A DNA stretch of 64,000 nt from Flavobacterium limicola (GCF_003634755.1 NZ_RBXA01000004.1:124001-188000), one strand, 5' to 3'. Shown: positions 1 through 8,175, counted from the stretch's first letter. Program-made: numbers and translations. Notes: generated by a model not told the origin, from the sequence alone.

Positions 1-345
1 TTTAGAGGAAACTTTTAGCCATCGTAATCCCTTTTCAGGTAATAAAACCCGAAACTCAAAATCCCATCTTACTATATTTCTTTTTGCATCTACCAATGAC
101 TGAAAGAAAGGCAATCGGTCCGCTTCAAATATCCTTTCATAGACTTTGAATTTGTCATTATCCGAAAAATGATCTGAAGACAACTCAAAAAAATCCATCA
201 CCGATTTACTCACTATCGGAAATAAATAGGTATTGTCAGGAGCAATAATAAATTCAAAAATCAAATCTGGAATTTCTTTTAATAATTTTGTGTAAAAATT
301 ATTTATCTCTTGGCAATTTTCGTTTTGGGAAAAATCAAAAACCAT
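1..345 (-). CDS. PAS-domain sensor protein, N-terminal part (partial)
   Basis: An open frame begins with ATG at 345 and runs off the left edge without a stop, giving 115 residues. After a short helical start the protein reads like a PAS fold: IPDLIFEFIIAPDNTY near residues 26-41, a middle with VYERIFEADR, and a C-terminal WDFEFRVLLPEKGLRWLKV near 95-113, which is the usual last two strands of a PAS_3-type sensor domain. Such domains sit at the N-terminus of bacterial histidine kinases or diguanylate cyclases; in Flavobacteria a hybrid or simple histidine kinase is most likely, but the catalytic part is outside the window. No signal peptide or membrane segment precedes the PAS part, so a cytoplasmic sensor is inferred. 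Confidence 0.65.
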   Translation of the reverse strand, partial: MVFDFSQNENCQEINNFYTKLLKEIPDLIFEFIIAPDNTYLFPIVSKSVMDFFELSSDHFSDNDKFKVYERIFEADRLPFFQSLVDAKRNIVRWDFEFRVLLPEKGLRWLKVSSK

Positions 346-531
346 AACAACTTTTCATATCATTTATATAGGATAACAATTTATAGTATATTTTTAATTT
401 AACCATTAAAAAAATATATAATAACACAAATTTAATGAGATTTTAAGACAAATGATTAGAAATCCCATTTTAAGTTCAATCCATGACTCTTTTCATTCTT
501 CAATAATCTGAAATGTAAATGAACCAAAATG
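346..531. other. AT-rich intergenic region, nothing recognised
   Basis: This spacer lies between the PAS gene start and the xerD stop, both on the minus strand. I see only A/T runs and no convincing hairpin, promoter or small frame. Confidence 0.4.
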
Positions 532-1428
532 TTATTTCCTGGGATGAAATGAATTTAGAACTTGCGTCAGAAACGTTCTGTCAAGATGCACATATATTTC
601 TGTTGTAGTGATAGATTCATGACCGAGCATCAACTGTATAGATCGCAAATCAGCTCCATTTTCTAAAAGATGAGTTGCAAAAGAATGTCGTAAAGTGTGT
701 GGACTTATCCTTTTATTCAATTCAATTTTTACCGCTAAGTTTTTAATAATGGTAAAAATCATAGCACGTGTCAGTTGTCTCCCTCTTCGGTTTAAAAAGA
801 GCGTATCTTCAAACCCTTTTTGTATAGGTGTATGGGTTCGAATAGAATGCTGATATATCTGGATGTATTTTTGGGTCAGATCACCAATAGGCACAAAACG
901 CTGTTTATTTCCTTTTCCGGTTATTTTAATAAAACCTTCCTCAAAGAATAAATCGGAAATTTTTAAGGCCACTAATTCGGAAACCCGAAGCCCACAACCA
1001 TAAAGGGTTTCGAGCATGGCACGGTTACGCTCTCCTTCGTTAGTGGCTAAATCAATAGCTGCAATGAGATTATCAATCTCATCTACAGACAAAGTATCCG
1101 GAAGTTTTCGACCTGTTTTGGGAGTTTCAATTAGTTCTAAAGGATTGTCTGTTCTATAATCTTCAAAAATCAAGTAACTAAAAAAACTTTTAAGACCCGA
1201 AATTATTCTGGCTTGTGAACGCGGATTAACCTGTTTTGAAATATCATAAATAAACTGCTGCACTGTTTCTTCCCCAATTTGAACTGGCGAGACATCAATT
1301 TCATTTGTAATCAAATAGAGACACAACCGCTCGATATCAAAAGAATAATTCTCTATGGTATTCTTAGACAATCCACGTTCAATTTTCAAGTATGATTGAT
1401 AGCTTTTTATGTAAGTGTTCCAGTTCAT
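532..1428 (-). CDS. xerD: Site-specific tyrosine recombinase XerD
   Basis: 298 residues, the normal length of XerC/XerD. The N-terminal SAM-like core-binding domain covers about residues 1-90 and the catalytic domain about 105-295. The catalytic set is complete: Arg148 (GCGLRVSEL), Lys172 (GKGNK), His244 and Arg247 (HTLRHSFATHLL), His270 (LGHESI) and the nucleophile Tyr279 (TTEIYVHLD). With its XerC partner the protein resolves chromosome dimers at dif during division. It stands alone on the minus strand, and the hairpin at 1462-1484 separates it from the beta-barrel gene upstream. No attachment site, phage gene or repeat boundary is nearby, so it is the housekeeping enzyme and not an element integrase. 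Confidence 0.93.
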   Translation of the reverse strand: MNWNTYIKSYQSYLKIERGLSKNTIENYSFDIERLCLYLITNEIDVSPVQIGEETVQQFIYDISKQVNPRSQARIISGLKSFFSYLIFEDYRTDNPLELIETPKTGRKLPDTLSVDEIDNLIAAIDLATNEGERNRAMLETLYGCGLRVSELVALKISDLFFEEGFIKITGKGNKQRFVPIGDLTQKYIQIYQHSIRTHTPIQKGFEDTLFLNRRGRQLTRAMIFTIIKNLAVKIELNKRISPHTLRHSFATHLLENGADLRSIQLMLGHESITTTEIYVHLDRTFLTQVLNSFHPRK

Positions 1429-1461
1429 GATTACAAAGAAACGCTTTTTTTAGGCATAAAA

Positions 1462-1484
1462 AAACCACGCCAGAAGCGTGGTTT
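1462..1484 (-). terminator. Rho-independent terminator of the 1506-2099 gene
   Basis: A nine-base stem AAACCACGC/GCGTGGTTT with a five-base loop. Read on the minus strand it is followed by a run of T, and it lies just after the stop of the outer-membrane gene and before xerD. Confidence 0.8.
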
Positions 1485-1505
1485 ATAAGTACTAAAAAAA
1501 ATGGA

Positions 1506-2099
1506 TTATTTCCCCCATTTTCCTCCGCCAACAAAAAATCCTAAGTGAACTCCTAAGTAAGAATTTGAAATGGTTCCTAAACTATCCCCATTACTATTTT
1601 GTAAGGTAGATTTTGGTACAAGATTGTATTCCAATCCCATTCTAAATTTACCCCATTCGAATCCTCCTCTTAACAATCCACCCATTTTGCCACTTGCGTC
1701 TAAAGCAGTATCATTATTTGATGTTTCGTCCACCTCAACATTTGCTATAGAATAATAACCTGCACCAGCTCCCAAATAAGGTACAAAAGATTTTCCTGAT
1801 GCATTAAAGTAATAATCGTATGTACCTACATAAGAACCATTAGCTGAAATCTTAGCACTCATATTTTCATTTTCATCGGTTTTTATATCACGAACCATTG
1901 CGGCAGCACCAATACGTAAACCAACATTCATATTGTCTTTGATGTTGTATTTAGGCTCAATAGAGAATAATACACCGCCTCCTCCATTTGAAGGAATTGT
2001 ATAACCTAAATCTAAACCAACTCTAAATCCACCCTCCTTTTGAGAATAACCGAGAGCAAAAGCAAATACAGCCACAACTGTTAAAGTAATTTTTTTCAT
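1506..2099 (-). CDS. Outer-membrane beta-barrel protein
   Basis: 197 residues. A Sec signal peptide (MKKITLTVVAVFAFALGYSQ) ends at an AxxSQ-like site near residue 20. The remainder alternates hydrophobic and polar residues with Gly and aromatics (VGLDLGYTIPSNGGGGV, GLRIGAAAM, FVPYLGAGAGYYSI, FRMGLEYNLVP) and ends with a strand rich in Gly and Phe, as in eight-stranded OMP_b-brl proteins. No enzymatic motif is seen; function is unknown. Its signal peptide is nearly the same as those of the two genes upstream (2506-3108, 3522-4049), and its leader shares a conserved -7 box and palindrome with the leader of 2506-3108, so these are neighbours built from a duplicated module. Confidence 0.8.
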   Translation of the reverse strand: MKKITLTVVAVFAFALGYSQKEGGFRVGLDLGYTIPSNGGGGVLFSIEPKYNIKDNMNVGLRIGAAAMVRDIKTDENENMSAKISANGSYVGTYDYYFNASGKSFVPYLGAGAGYYSIANVEVDETSNNDTALDASGKMGGLLRGGFEWGKFRMGLEYNLVPKSTLQNSNGDSLGTISNSYLGVHLGFFVGGGKWGK

Positions 2100-2127
2100 G
2101 TTTATTTATTTGTTAAAATTAATGCGG

Positions 2128-2135
2128 CAAATGTA
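2128..2135 (-). promoter_or_regulatory. Bacteroidetes -7 box (TACATTTG) of the 1506-2099 gene
   Basis: Minus-strand TACATTTG fits TAnnTTTG and lies about 30 nt before the ATG. The same box at the same distance occurs before the 2506-3108 gene (3141-3148). No clear TTG is found at -33 in either copy, so conservation between copies is the main support. Confidence 0.5.
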
Positions 2136-2257
2136 AATAACATCGTATTAAAAAAAAATATTTTTAAATAAAAAATTAAAATTAATCTGACAATAAGTAA
2201 ATTTATTTTTATTTAAAAAATATCAAAATGCCTAATAATCAATATATTAAAAAATAA

Positions 2258-2281
2258 CTTCTCACTAAATTTAGTGAGAAG
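2258..2281. promoter_or_regulatory. Perfect 24-bp palindrome, operator candidate
   Basis: The half-site is CTTCTCACTAAA and its exact reverse complement follows without a gap. It is centred about 170 nt before the start of the 1506-2099 gene. The other spacer copy keeps the inner 16 bp TCACTAAATTTAGTGA at 3273-3288, also about 170 nt before its gene. The lack of a T-tract speaks against a terminator. Confidence 0.45.
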
Positions 2282-2461
2282 AATTTCAATCAAAAAAAAT
2301 TTTATTTGACAGTTAATACTTATTAATTAATCATAAGAAGTATTAAAACTAAAGGAGAAAAAAAGTATTAGTTTATGAGTACATCAATTTAAACCGAAGA
2401 TATTTGTGAAAGAAAAAATACTTCGGAAAATGAATTAAAACGGAAGGCGCATCAAATAAAA

Positions 2462-2484
2462 AAACCTCCCAAATTGGGAGGTTT
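2462..2484 (-). terminator. Rho-independent terminator of the 2506-3108 gene
   Basis: Stem AAACCTCCC/GGGAGGTTT with a five-base loop, followed on the minus strand by a long T run. It lies 22 bases after the stop of the gene. Confidence 0.8.
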
Positions 2485-2505
2485 AAAAATCTATTTCTAG
2501 AAATA

Positions 2506-3108
2506 TTAGAATTTATATCCTAATGATACTGAGAATACACTGTTTGAAATTTTATCATTACCTGAATCTTTAGCGATGTTAGACAAACCAACGTTGTATC
2601 TTAAACCAGCAGATAGATTTTCTGTAAAATCGTATCCAGCTCCAAAATTAACACCAAAATCGATTGATTCAAAATCATCTTTTGCATCTACTTCTTCTTC
2701 TTCACCATTTGCCTCAACTTTGTATTTTGCACTTGTCAAAAAACCAATTTGTGGTCCTGCTTCAAGACTAAATCCTGTAGCTACATAATATTTAGCCATA
2801 ACAGGAATATTTAAGTAGGAAAGATTAGCTTTTTCTTGATAATTAATCGTTGAACCATCGAAAGTTTCCGAATATTCAAATTTTGTTCCTTGAGTAGAGA
2901 ACAACAATTCAGGTTGTACAGAAAATTTATCTGAAACCTTAATTTCTACAAAACCACCCACGTTAAAACCAACCTTAGCTGAATTATCTTCAATATCACC
3001 TGAAAGATTAGCGAAGTTTACTCCACCTTTAACACCAAATTTTGTTTCTTGCGCATTAGCAAATCCAAAAGCAAATACAGCCGCAACTGTTAAAATAATT
3101 TTTTTCAT
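2506..3108 (-). CDS. PorT-family outer-membrane beta-barrel protein
   Basis: The frame is open to 3171, but the ATG at 3108 is chosen because it opens a typical signal peptide (MKKIILTVAAVFAFGFANAQ, cut after AQ); this gives 200 residues. The mature part matches the OMP_b-brl_2/PorT-like family: KFGVKGGVNFANLSG at the first strand, FSVQPELLFSTQG, YLNIPVMAKYY, FSLEAGPQIGFL, and a final SVFSVSLGYKF strand ending in Phe. Many of these blocks recur in the 4378-4941 protein (FSVQPELLYSTQG, LSIPVLAKF), so the two are paralogues on opposite strands. The protein should sit in the outer membrane; its ligand is unknown. An acidic loop (EEEEVDAKDD) may face outwards. Confidence 0.85.
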   Translation of the reverse strand: MKKIILTVAAVFAFGFANAQETKFGVKGGVNFANLSGDIEDNSAKVGFNVGGFVEIKVSDKFSVQPELLFSTQGTKFEYSETFDGSTINYQEKANLSYLNIPVMAKYYVATGFSLEAGPQIGFLTSAKYKVEANGEEEEVDAKDDFESIDFGVNFGAGYDFTENLSAGLRYNVGLSNIAKDSGNDKISNSVFSVSLGYKF

Positions 3109-3109
3109 G

Positions 3110-3125
3110 TTTGTTTGTTTGTTTG
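3110..3125. repeat. Four TTTG tetranucleotide repeats in a 5' leader
   Basis: The leader of the 2506-3108 gene contains four perfect TTTG units (CAAA on the coding strand) ending one base before the ATG. Copy 1 of the spacer has TTTATTTATTTG at this place, so the perfect tract is specific to this gene. Confidence 0.6.
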
Positions 3126-3140
3126 TTAAAATTAATGCGA

Positions 3141-3148
3141 CAAATGTA
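3141..3148 (-). promoter_or_regulatory. Bacteroidetes -7 box (TACATTTG) of the 2506-3108 gene
   Basis: Minus-strand TACATTTG, about 33 nt before the ATG, conserved with 2128-2135 of the other spacer copy. No TTG at the expected -33 distance. Confidence 0.5.
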
Positions 3149-3474
3149 AATAACATCGTATTAAAACACACTATTTTTTAATAAAAAATTAAAATAAATC
3201 TGATAGTGAATAAATTTACCATCTTTTAAAAAAAATAAAATACTAATAATCAATACTTTAAAAATAATCTTATCACTAAATTTAGTGAGATGAATTTCAA
3301 TCAAAAAAAATATTTATTTGAAAGTAAATACTTATTAATTAATAGCAAGAAGTGTTAAAACTATAGAAGGAAAGTATTAATCCATGAGTACAGCAATCCA
3401 ACCAGAAGATTTTTGCAAACGAAAAAAAATATTTCCGAAAAAATGAATTAAAACGGAAGGCACATCAAATAAAA

Positions 3475-3495
3475 AACCTCCCAAATTGAGAGGTT
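3475..3495 (-). terminator. Weak terminator hairpin of the 3522-4049 gene
   Basis: Stem AACCTC/GAGGTT with a nine-base loop, followed by T-rich sequence on the minus strand. It is the counterpart of the stronger hairpin at 2462-2484; a base change has shortened its stem. Confidence 0.6.
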
Positions 3496-3521
3496 ATTTA
3501 CTGCTATACTTTTAAAAAACA

Positions 3522-4049
3522 TTAGAAATGCAACACAAAACCAATGTTAAATTGAAATGTATCTTTGTTACTATAATCCTCATTCAAACTGATATTATAT
3601 CGTATTCCGGGTTCAACACTTACATTAGAACCCAAGAATATGGCATACCCCGCCTGAACACCAAAATAGGAAGGATCTTCATCAAGGTCTTCAATTATAC
3701 CACCTGAATAATCAACCTGTACCGGAATCATAATTAGAATATAATATTTCAATCCAATTTTATAAGAGACAACATTTGTATCAAAAAGATCTGTATTTAT
3801 TCCTCCGTACCCTAAACCTCCTTTTATGGCTAAATCATCAATTACAAAATAACCAACCTCAGCACCAATATTGTATTCAGAATCTCCATCAGTGTTGGAA
3901 TAACTAAAACCGGTATTGGAACCCGCTGCAACTCCAAAATTAGTGTTGGCTTCTATTAACCATTTTCCAGCAGCTGTTTGTCCAGAATCCTGAGCGTTTA
4001 CAAAACCAAAAGCAAACACCATTACTAATGTTATTATAACTTTTTTCAT
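3522..4049 (-). CDS. Outer-membrane beta-barrel protein
   Basis: 175 residues with a signal peptide (MKKVIITLVMVFAFGFVNAQ) cut after AQ. The mature protein has alternating strands such as YNIGAEVGYFVIDDLAIKGG, VSYKIGLKYYI, YFGVQAGYAIFLG and VSVEPGIRYNISL, and ends with FQFNIGFVLHF, a typical C-terminal outer-membrane strand with terminal Phe. This is the pattern of OMP_b-brl family barrels of unknown function. It is the first of three co-directional barrel genes, each with its own spacer and terminator, so they are probably transcribed separately. Confidence 0.8.
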   Translation of the reverse strand: MKKVIITLVMVFAFGFVNAQDSGQTAAGKWLIEANTNFGVAAGSNTGFSYSNTDGDSEYNIGAEVGYFVIDDLAIKGGLGYGGINTDLFDTNVVSYKIGLKYYILIMIPVQVDYSGGIIEDLDEDPSYFGVQAGYAIFLGSNVSVEPGIRYNISLNEDYSNKDTFQFNIGFVLHF

Positions 4050-4377
4050 GACTTATCATTTAAAATTTATAAATCAAAGTTAAAAAAACCAAATATGGGA
4101 TTCCATATTTATCTGAAATACTCGTCAATAAACAAATAAATCAGATTAAGAGCATAAAAATACAACAATCACAAACAATTGAACTTCAATACAATACATT
4201 TTAAACCTAAAATAAACAACTTCAAAAATGCATTAAATAAGCATTTATCAAAATTTTGGACTAATTTTTGACTTTAGTTTATTGTAAAAAAAAACAAAAC
4301 AATAAAAATTAAACAAAACAGTTTTAAGTACATGTTCTAATTCAATTAAATAATAATCAATATTAAAAAAACAAAAT
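4050..4377. other. Divergent intergenic region between two beta-barrel genes
   Basis: 328 bases of very AT-rich DNA between the starts of the 3522-4049 (minus) and 4378-4941 (plus) genes. A minus-strand TAACTTTG at 4075-4082 fits a -7 box for the leftward gene, without a TTG at -33. I see no hairpin or conserved palindrome here. Confidence 0.4.
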
Positions 4378-4941
4378 ATGAAAAGAATAATTTTAGTAGC
4401 AGTAGTTCTACTCGCAGCATCAGTAGACATGCAAGCACAATTGGTTAAATTTGGTATAAAAGCGGGTTTAAATTACGCTAATCAAACCGGAAGTGACATT
4501 ACAATTAATAGCGATAATTATGATAAAGAAGCCATTACTAGTTACCATGCTGGTTTAGTCGCAGAGATTAAAGTAACAGATGGTTTTTCTGTTCAGCCCG
4601 AATTGTTGTATTCCACTCAAGGAGCAACATATAAAAACGCTGCAGAAGAATTCAAAAATGAATTGGGTTACTTATCCATTCCCGTTTTGGCAAAATTTCA
4701 TTTGAACAAAACAGTTAGTTTAGATCTTGGACCGCAAGCTTCATTTTTATTGAGTGAAAGAAATAATGTGAATTTTAAAGACGCTGAAACTTTTGAGTTT
4801 GGAGTAGCAGGTGGCCTTGGATTTAATATCACTAAAAACTTCTTTTTACAAGGTCGTTATGTATTAGGATTGACTGAAGCTTCACAAGATGCAGAAGTTA
4901 AGAATTCAGTAGTTCAAATATCTGCTGGATTTACTTTCTAA
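4378..4941 (+). CDS. PorT-family outer-membrane beta-barrel protein
   Basis: 187 residues. The signal peptide is MKRIILVAVVLLAASVDMQAQ, cut after AQ near residue 21. The mature part starts LVKFGIKAGLNYANQTG, continues with FSVQPELLYSTQG, YLSIPVLAKFHL, VSLDLGPQASFLL and ends VVQISAGFTF, the strand pattern and terminal Phe of OMP_b-brl_2/PorT-like barrels. It is a paralogue of the 2506-3108 protein, with the same blocks in the same order, but lies divergently and without the duplicated spacer. Outer-membrane location is inferred; no ligand can be named. A strong terminator follows. Confidence 0.85.
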   Translation: MKRIILVAVVLLAASVDMQAQLVKFGIKAGLNYANQTGSDITINSDNYDKEAITSYHAGLVAEIKVTDGFSVQPELLYSTQGATYKNAAEEFKNELGYLSIPVLAKFHLNKTVSLDLGPQASFLLSERNNVNFKDAETFEFGVAGGLGFNITKNFFLQGRYVLGLTEASQDAEVKNSVVQISAGFTF

Positions 4942-4965
4942 TCCCAATAAAAAATTAAATTACTA

Positions 4966-4993
4966 AAACCGTTCTATAAATTGGAACGGTTTT
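4966..4993 (+). terminator. Rho-independent terminator after the 4378-4941 gene
   Basis: Stem AAACCGTTC/GAACGGTTT followed by seven or more T. Confidence 0.8.
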
Positions 4994-5131
4994 TTTATTT
5001 TTACCAAAACAGGAATTATGAAATGAGCATATCGAATATGTAATAAAAACCAGATAAGTCATATGCGACCCGAGCTTTTGCGAACAGGCGAAGCAATTCC
5101 ATATTCAAATAAAAACAAATATTAACTACGT

Positions 5132-5545
5132 ATGAAAATCAGTATCATCAACGGACCAAACCTAAATCTTCTAGGCAAACGTGAACCAGCCATTTATGGA
5201 AGTCAAACTTTTGAAGAATATTTCACCACTTTACAAATAAAATTTCCTTCCATAGAATTCTCCTATTTTCAGAGTAATATTGAAGGCGAATTAATTGATA
5301 AAATCCAAGAATATGGTTTTTCATTTGATGGTATTATCTTGAATGCAGGTGCGTACACCCATACTTCCATAGGAATTGGCGACGCTGTCAAAGCCGTTAC
5401 TACTCCAGTTGTTGAAGTTCACATTTCGAATACTTTTTCGCGTGAAAGTTTTAGACATCAATCCTATATTTCTGGAAATGCCAAAGGAGTTATTCTAGGT
5501 TTTGGTTTAAAGAGTTACGAGCTAGCAATACAGTCCTTTTTGTAA
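5132..5545 (+). CDS. aroQ: 3-dehydroquinate dehydratase, type II
   Basis: 137 residues, typical of the dodecameric type II enzyme that removes water from 3-dehydroquinate to give 3-dehydroshikimate (third step of the shikimate pathway, cytoplasm). The opening MKISIINGPNLNLLGKREPA carries the substrate loop with Arg17, and Tyr22 in the EPAIYG motif is the catalytic base. NAGAYTHTSIGIGDAV and VEVHISNTFSRESFRHQS are the other two conserved active-site blocks, with the catalytic His in the latter. The gene appears monocistronic; no clear promoter is seen. Confidence 0.95.
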   Translation: MKISIINGPNLNLLGKREPAIYGSQTFEEYFTTLQIKFPSIEFSYFQSNIEGELIDKIQEYGFSFDGIILNAGAYTHTSIGIGDAVKAVTTPVVEVHISNTFSRESFRHQSYISGNAKGVILGFGLKSYELAIQSFL

Positions 5546-5639
5546 TTTTAAAATATAATTATCTACCAAAGAAATCTTTAACAAATAATTAATACGCTCT
5601 TTTTAAACTTCTTCTATTTTTGTGAAAGAAAAAACTTTC

Positions 5640-8126
5640 ATGAAAAAACACTACTTACTTTTGCTTTTCTTAGTTTCATTTGTCAGCAATGCACAAATAA
5701 AAGGAACTGTCTCGGACGAAAAAGGAAATCCCTTACCTTTTGTTACTATTTTTCAGGAAGACACCTATAATGGAACCACTTCAAACGAACAAGGAAATTA
5801 CGAGTTCAACTTAAATAAAAAAGGAAAACAATCCGTTGTCTTTCAGTTTTTAGGTTTCAAAACCCAAAAAGTTGCCATACAAACCGAAAAATTGCCTTAT
5901 GATTTAAACATCAAAATGATGGAAGAAAGTTTCTCGTTGAACGAAGTAATCATCAACAAAAAAAACAATCCTGCTTTAGCGATTATAAAAAGTGCGATTG
6001 CCAGCAGAAAACGAAACACCGAAAAAACAAATCGATTCAATGCTGACTTTTATTCCAGAGGTATTTTTAAACTAAAAAATGCTCCGAAAAAAATATTAGG
6101 ACAAAAAATTGGTGACTTGAATGGCGCTTTGGATTCAACCGGAACCGGAATTATTTCACTTTCGGAAACCTTTTCGAAAATAGCATTTGAAAAACCCAAC
6201 AACTTAAAAGAAGTCGTTACTGCATCAAAAGTAAGTGGTAGAGACAATGGCTACAGCTACAATACTGCCAGATCTTCTTTCTATGATTTTTATGACAACA
6301 CCATCGATTTTGGTGTCCAAATGATTTCTCCAATAGCTAATAACGCTTTTAACTACTATAATTACAAGTTAGAAAGCACGTTTAATGACGAGAATGCCAA
6401 TATGATTAACAAAATAAAAGTGACTGCAAAGCGTGACAGCGAACCGGTTTTTGAAGGATACATTTATATCGTGGAAGATTCCTGGGCAATTTACGCTGTT
6501 GATTTGGATATAAAAGGCTACCGAATAAAAGAAGAATTTCTCGATGTGATGACCTTAAAACAAAATTTCAGTTACAACAATAGCAATAAAATTTGGGCTA
6601 AAAATACCCAAAGTCTCGAAATTACAGCAGGTGCTTTTGGTATAAAATTTACCGGAAAATACAATTACGTGTATAGCAATTATGAATTCATAGATGCATT
6701 TGCTCCCAAAACATTTACAAATGAAATTACACGCATCGAAATAAATGCCAATAAAAAAGACAGTTTGTTCTGGAATACCAACAGACCCATTCCGTTAACA
6801 ATGGAAGAAAGCACTGATTATATTAGAAAAGACAGCATTTACAAAGTCAGAAATTCTGAAAAATACTTAGATTCAATTGATGCAAAAGAAAATAAATTCA
6901 AACTATTAAAGCTGCTGACGGGCTACACGTACAAGAATAGTACTGAAAAACATAGTTTTAGTTACGAGGGATTATTAAACCTTGGCTCACTAAGTTTCAA
7001 TACCGTTCAAGGTTATAATTTTGATTCGGGGTTTCGATATACCAACTGGAAAAATCAGGAAAGTAAAGGTATATACACTTCCATAAGTACAAAACTCAAT
7101 TACGGTTTTGCCGAAGATCGTTTGCGTGTCACCGGACAATTTATCCATCGATTCAACAATCAGAATTATGCCACTTTATATATGACTGGGGGAAGTTCCG
7201 TAAAGCAATTTAATCCAAATGAACCCATCAGTAAAGCGATAAACACGATAAGTTCCTTGGCTTTCAAGAACAATTTCATGAAGTTGTATAACTTGGAATC
7301 AGCGGCAATTGGCTACAGCCAAGATGTTGCAAATGGTGTGAATCTAAATGGAAAGATAGAATATCAGCAACGCAAACCGTTATTCAATAACACTGACTTT
7401 TCTTTGTTTAGCAAAGACGATTTATACACGTCGAATAATCCGTTGGCACCGAATGATTTCACCACTGCAGCTTTTGAAAAACACCATTTGACGAAAATTA
7501 ATTTGCTTGCAAAAATAAATTTTGGAAACAAATATTCCTCTCGTCCCGATGGAAAATTTAACATCCGAAATGAAAAATATCCAACGCTTTATCTGGGCTA
7601 TGAGAAAGCAGTTGCAGCTAACGAAAAGAAGTATGAATTCGACCACTTCAACACCCGATTAATGTATGATTTGACATTAGGAAATAAAGGAGTTTTAGGG
7701 TTGAATCTAAAAGCAGGTAAATTTCTGAATGCAGACAATATTGCTTTTATAGATTACAAGCATTTTAATGGCAATCAAACCCACATAGGACAAACAGCGC
7801 GTTATTTGAATGTATTTAACTTATTGCCGTATTACTCTAATAGTACGAATGACAGCTATTTTGAAGCACATACGGAATACAATGACAAAGGCTATATCAT
7901 GAATAAAATACCGTTGTTGAACAAACTAAAATCAACTTTGATATTGGGAGCTCATGCTCTGTCTACTCCTAATAACAAACCTTATACTGAAGTCACCGTT
8001 GGGCTGGACAATTTAGGTTTTGGAAAATTTAAAATGCTCCGTGTCGATTATGTCCGTTCGTACCAAAATGGATTTCAAGGTGACGGAGTTGTTTTTGGGC
8101 TAAAGTTTTTGAATATATTGGAATAA
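5640..8126 (+). CDS. DUF5686 outer-membrane protein with CarboxypepD_reg-like domain
   Basis: The ATG at 5640 is preferred over the in-frame GTG at 5622 because it starts a clean signal peptide (MKKHYLLLLFLVSFVSNAQ), giving 828 residues. Next comes a carboxypeptidase-regulatory-like beta sandwich (IKGTVSDEKGNPLPFVTIF, about residues 20-100), as at the N-terminus of many TonB-dependent receptors. The rest matches the large DUF5686 family: a soluble middle and a C-terminal barrel-like part ending FGLKFLNILE. There is no TonB plug domain. Proteins of this kind are outer-membrane or surface proteins of Bacteroidetes with unknown substrate. A TATTTTTG box (5615-5622) may serve as promoter. Confidence 0.85.
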   Translation: MKKHYLLLLFLVSFVSNAQIKGTVSDEKGNPLPFVTIFQEDTYNGTTSNEQGNYEFNLNKKGKQSVVFQFLGFKTQKVAIQTEKLPYDLNIKMMEESFSLNEVIINKKNNPALAIIKSAIASRKRNTEKTNRFNADFYSRGIFKLKNAPKKILGQKIGDLNGALDSTGTGIISLSETFSKIAFEKPNNLKEVVTASKVSGRDNGYSYNTARSSFYDFYDNTIDFGVQMISPIANNAFNYYNYKLESTFNDENANMINKIKVTAKRDSEPVFEGYIYIVEDSWAIYAVDLDIKGYRIKEEFLDVMTLKQNFSYNNSNKIWAKNTQSLEITAGAFGIKFTGKYNYVYSNYEFIDAFAPKTFTNEITRIEINANKKDSLFWNTNRPIPLTMEESTDYIRKDSIYKVRNSEKYLDSIDAKENKFKLLKLLTGYTYKNSTEKHSFSYEGLLNLGSLSFNTVQGYNFDSGFRYTNWKNQESKGIYTSISTKLNYGFAEDRLRVTGQFIHRFNNQNYATLYMTGGSSVKQFNPNEPISKAINTISSLAFKNNFMKLYNLESAAIGYSQDVANGVNLNGKIEYQQRKPLFNNTDFSLFSKDDLYTSNNPLAPNDFTTAAFEKHHLTKINLLAKINFGNKYSSRPDGKFNIRNEKYPTLYLGYEKAVAANEKKYEFDHFNTRLMYDLTLGNKGVLGLNLKAGKFLNADNIAFIDYKHFNGNQTHIGQTARYLNVFNLLPYYSNSTNDSYFEAHTEYNDKGYIMNKIPLLNKLKSTLILGAHALSTPNNKPYTEVTVGLDNLGFGKFKMLRVDYVRSYQNGFQGDGVVFGLKFLNILE

Positions 8127-8175
8127 AAAAAGAATCTATTTGTCAGTTGCAGTGCAGTCTGAAAATATTACAGCA

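Larger units (their letters stand above)
2100..2505 (-). repeat. Duplicated spacer module, copy 1
   Basis: About 400 bases between two outer-membrane genes. It can be aligned by eye over its whole length with 3109-3521. In order on the minus strand it holds a terminator hairpin for the upstream gene, a remnant short frame (ATG at 2375 stopped at codon 6), a conserved T-A rich stretch, a perfect 24-bp palindrome (2258-2281), and a TACATTTG -7 box (2128-2135) before the 1506-2099 gene. Confidence 0.75.
3109..3521 (-). repeat. Duplicated spacer module, copy 2
   Basis: This copy of the 2100-2505 spacer has the same order of parts: a terminator of the 3522 gene, a short frame of 20 codons (3384-3446) that is cut by a stop in copy 1, the palindrome core at 3273-3288, and the -7 box TACATTTG (3141-3148). 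It differs from copy 1 by scattered changes and by a (TTTG)4 tract right before the start codon. Confidence 0.75.

Noticed and set aside
532..1428. XerD as integrase of a genomic island
   Set aside because: No attachment repeats, no tRNA next to it, no mobile genes; length and motifs are those of the housekeeping recombinase.
1506..4941. Beta-barrel cluster as a type IX secretion (PorT) locus
   Set aside because: The barrels are only of the general PorT-like family; no other gliding or T9SS gene is near.
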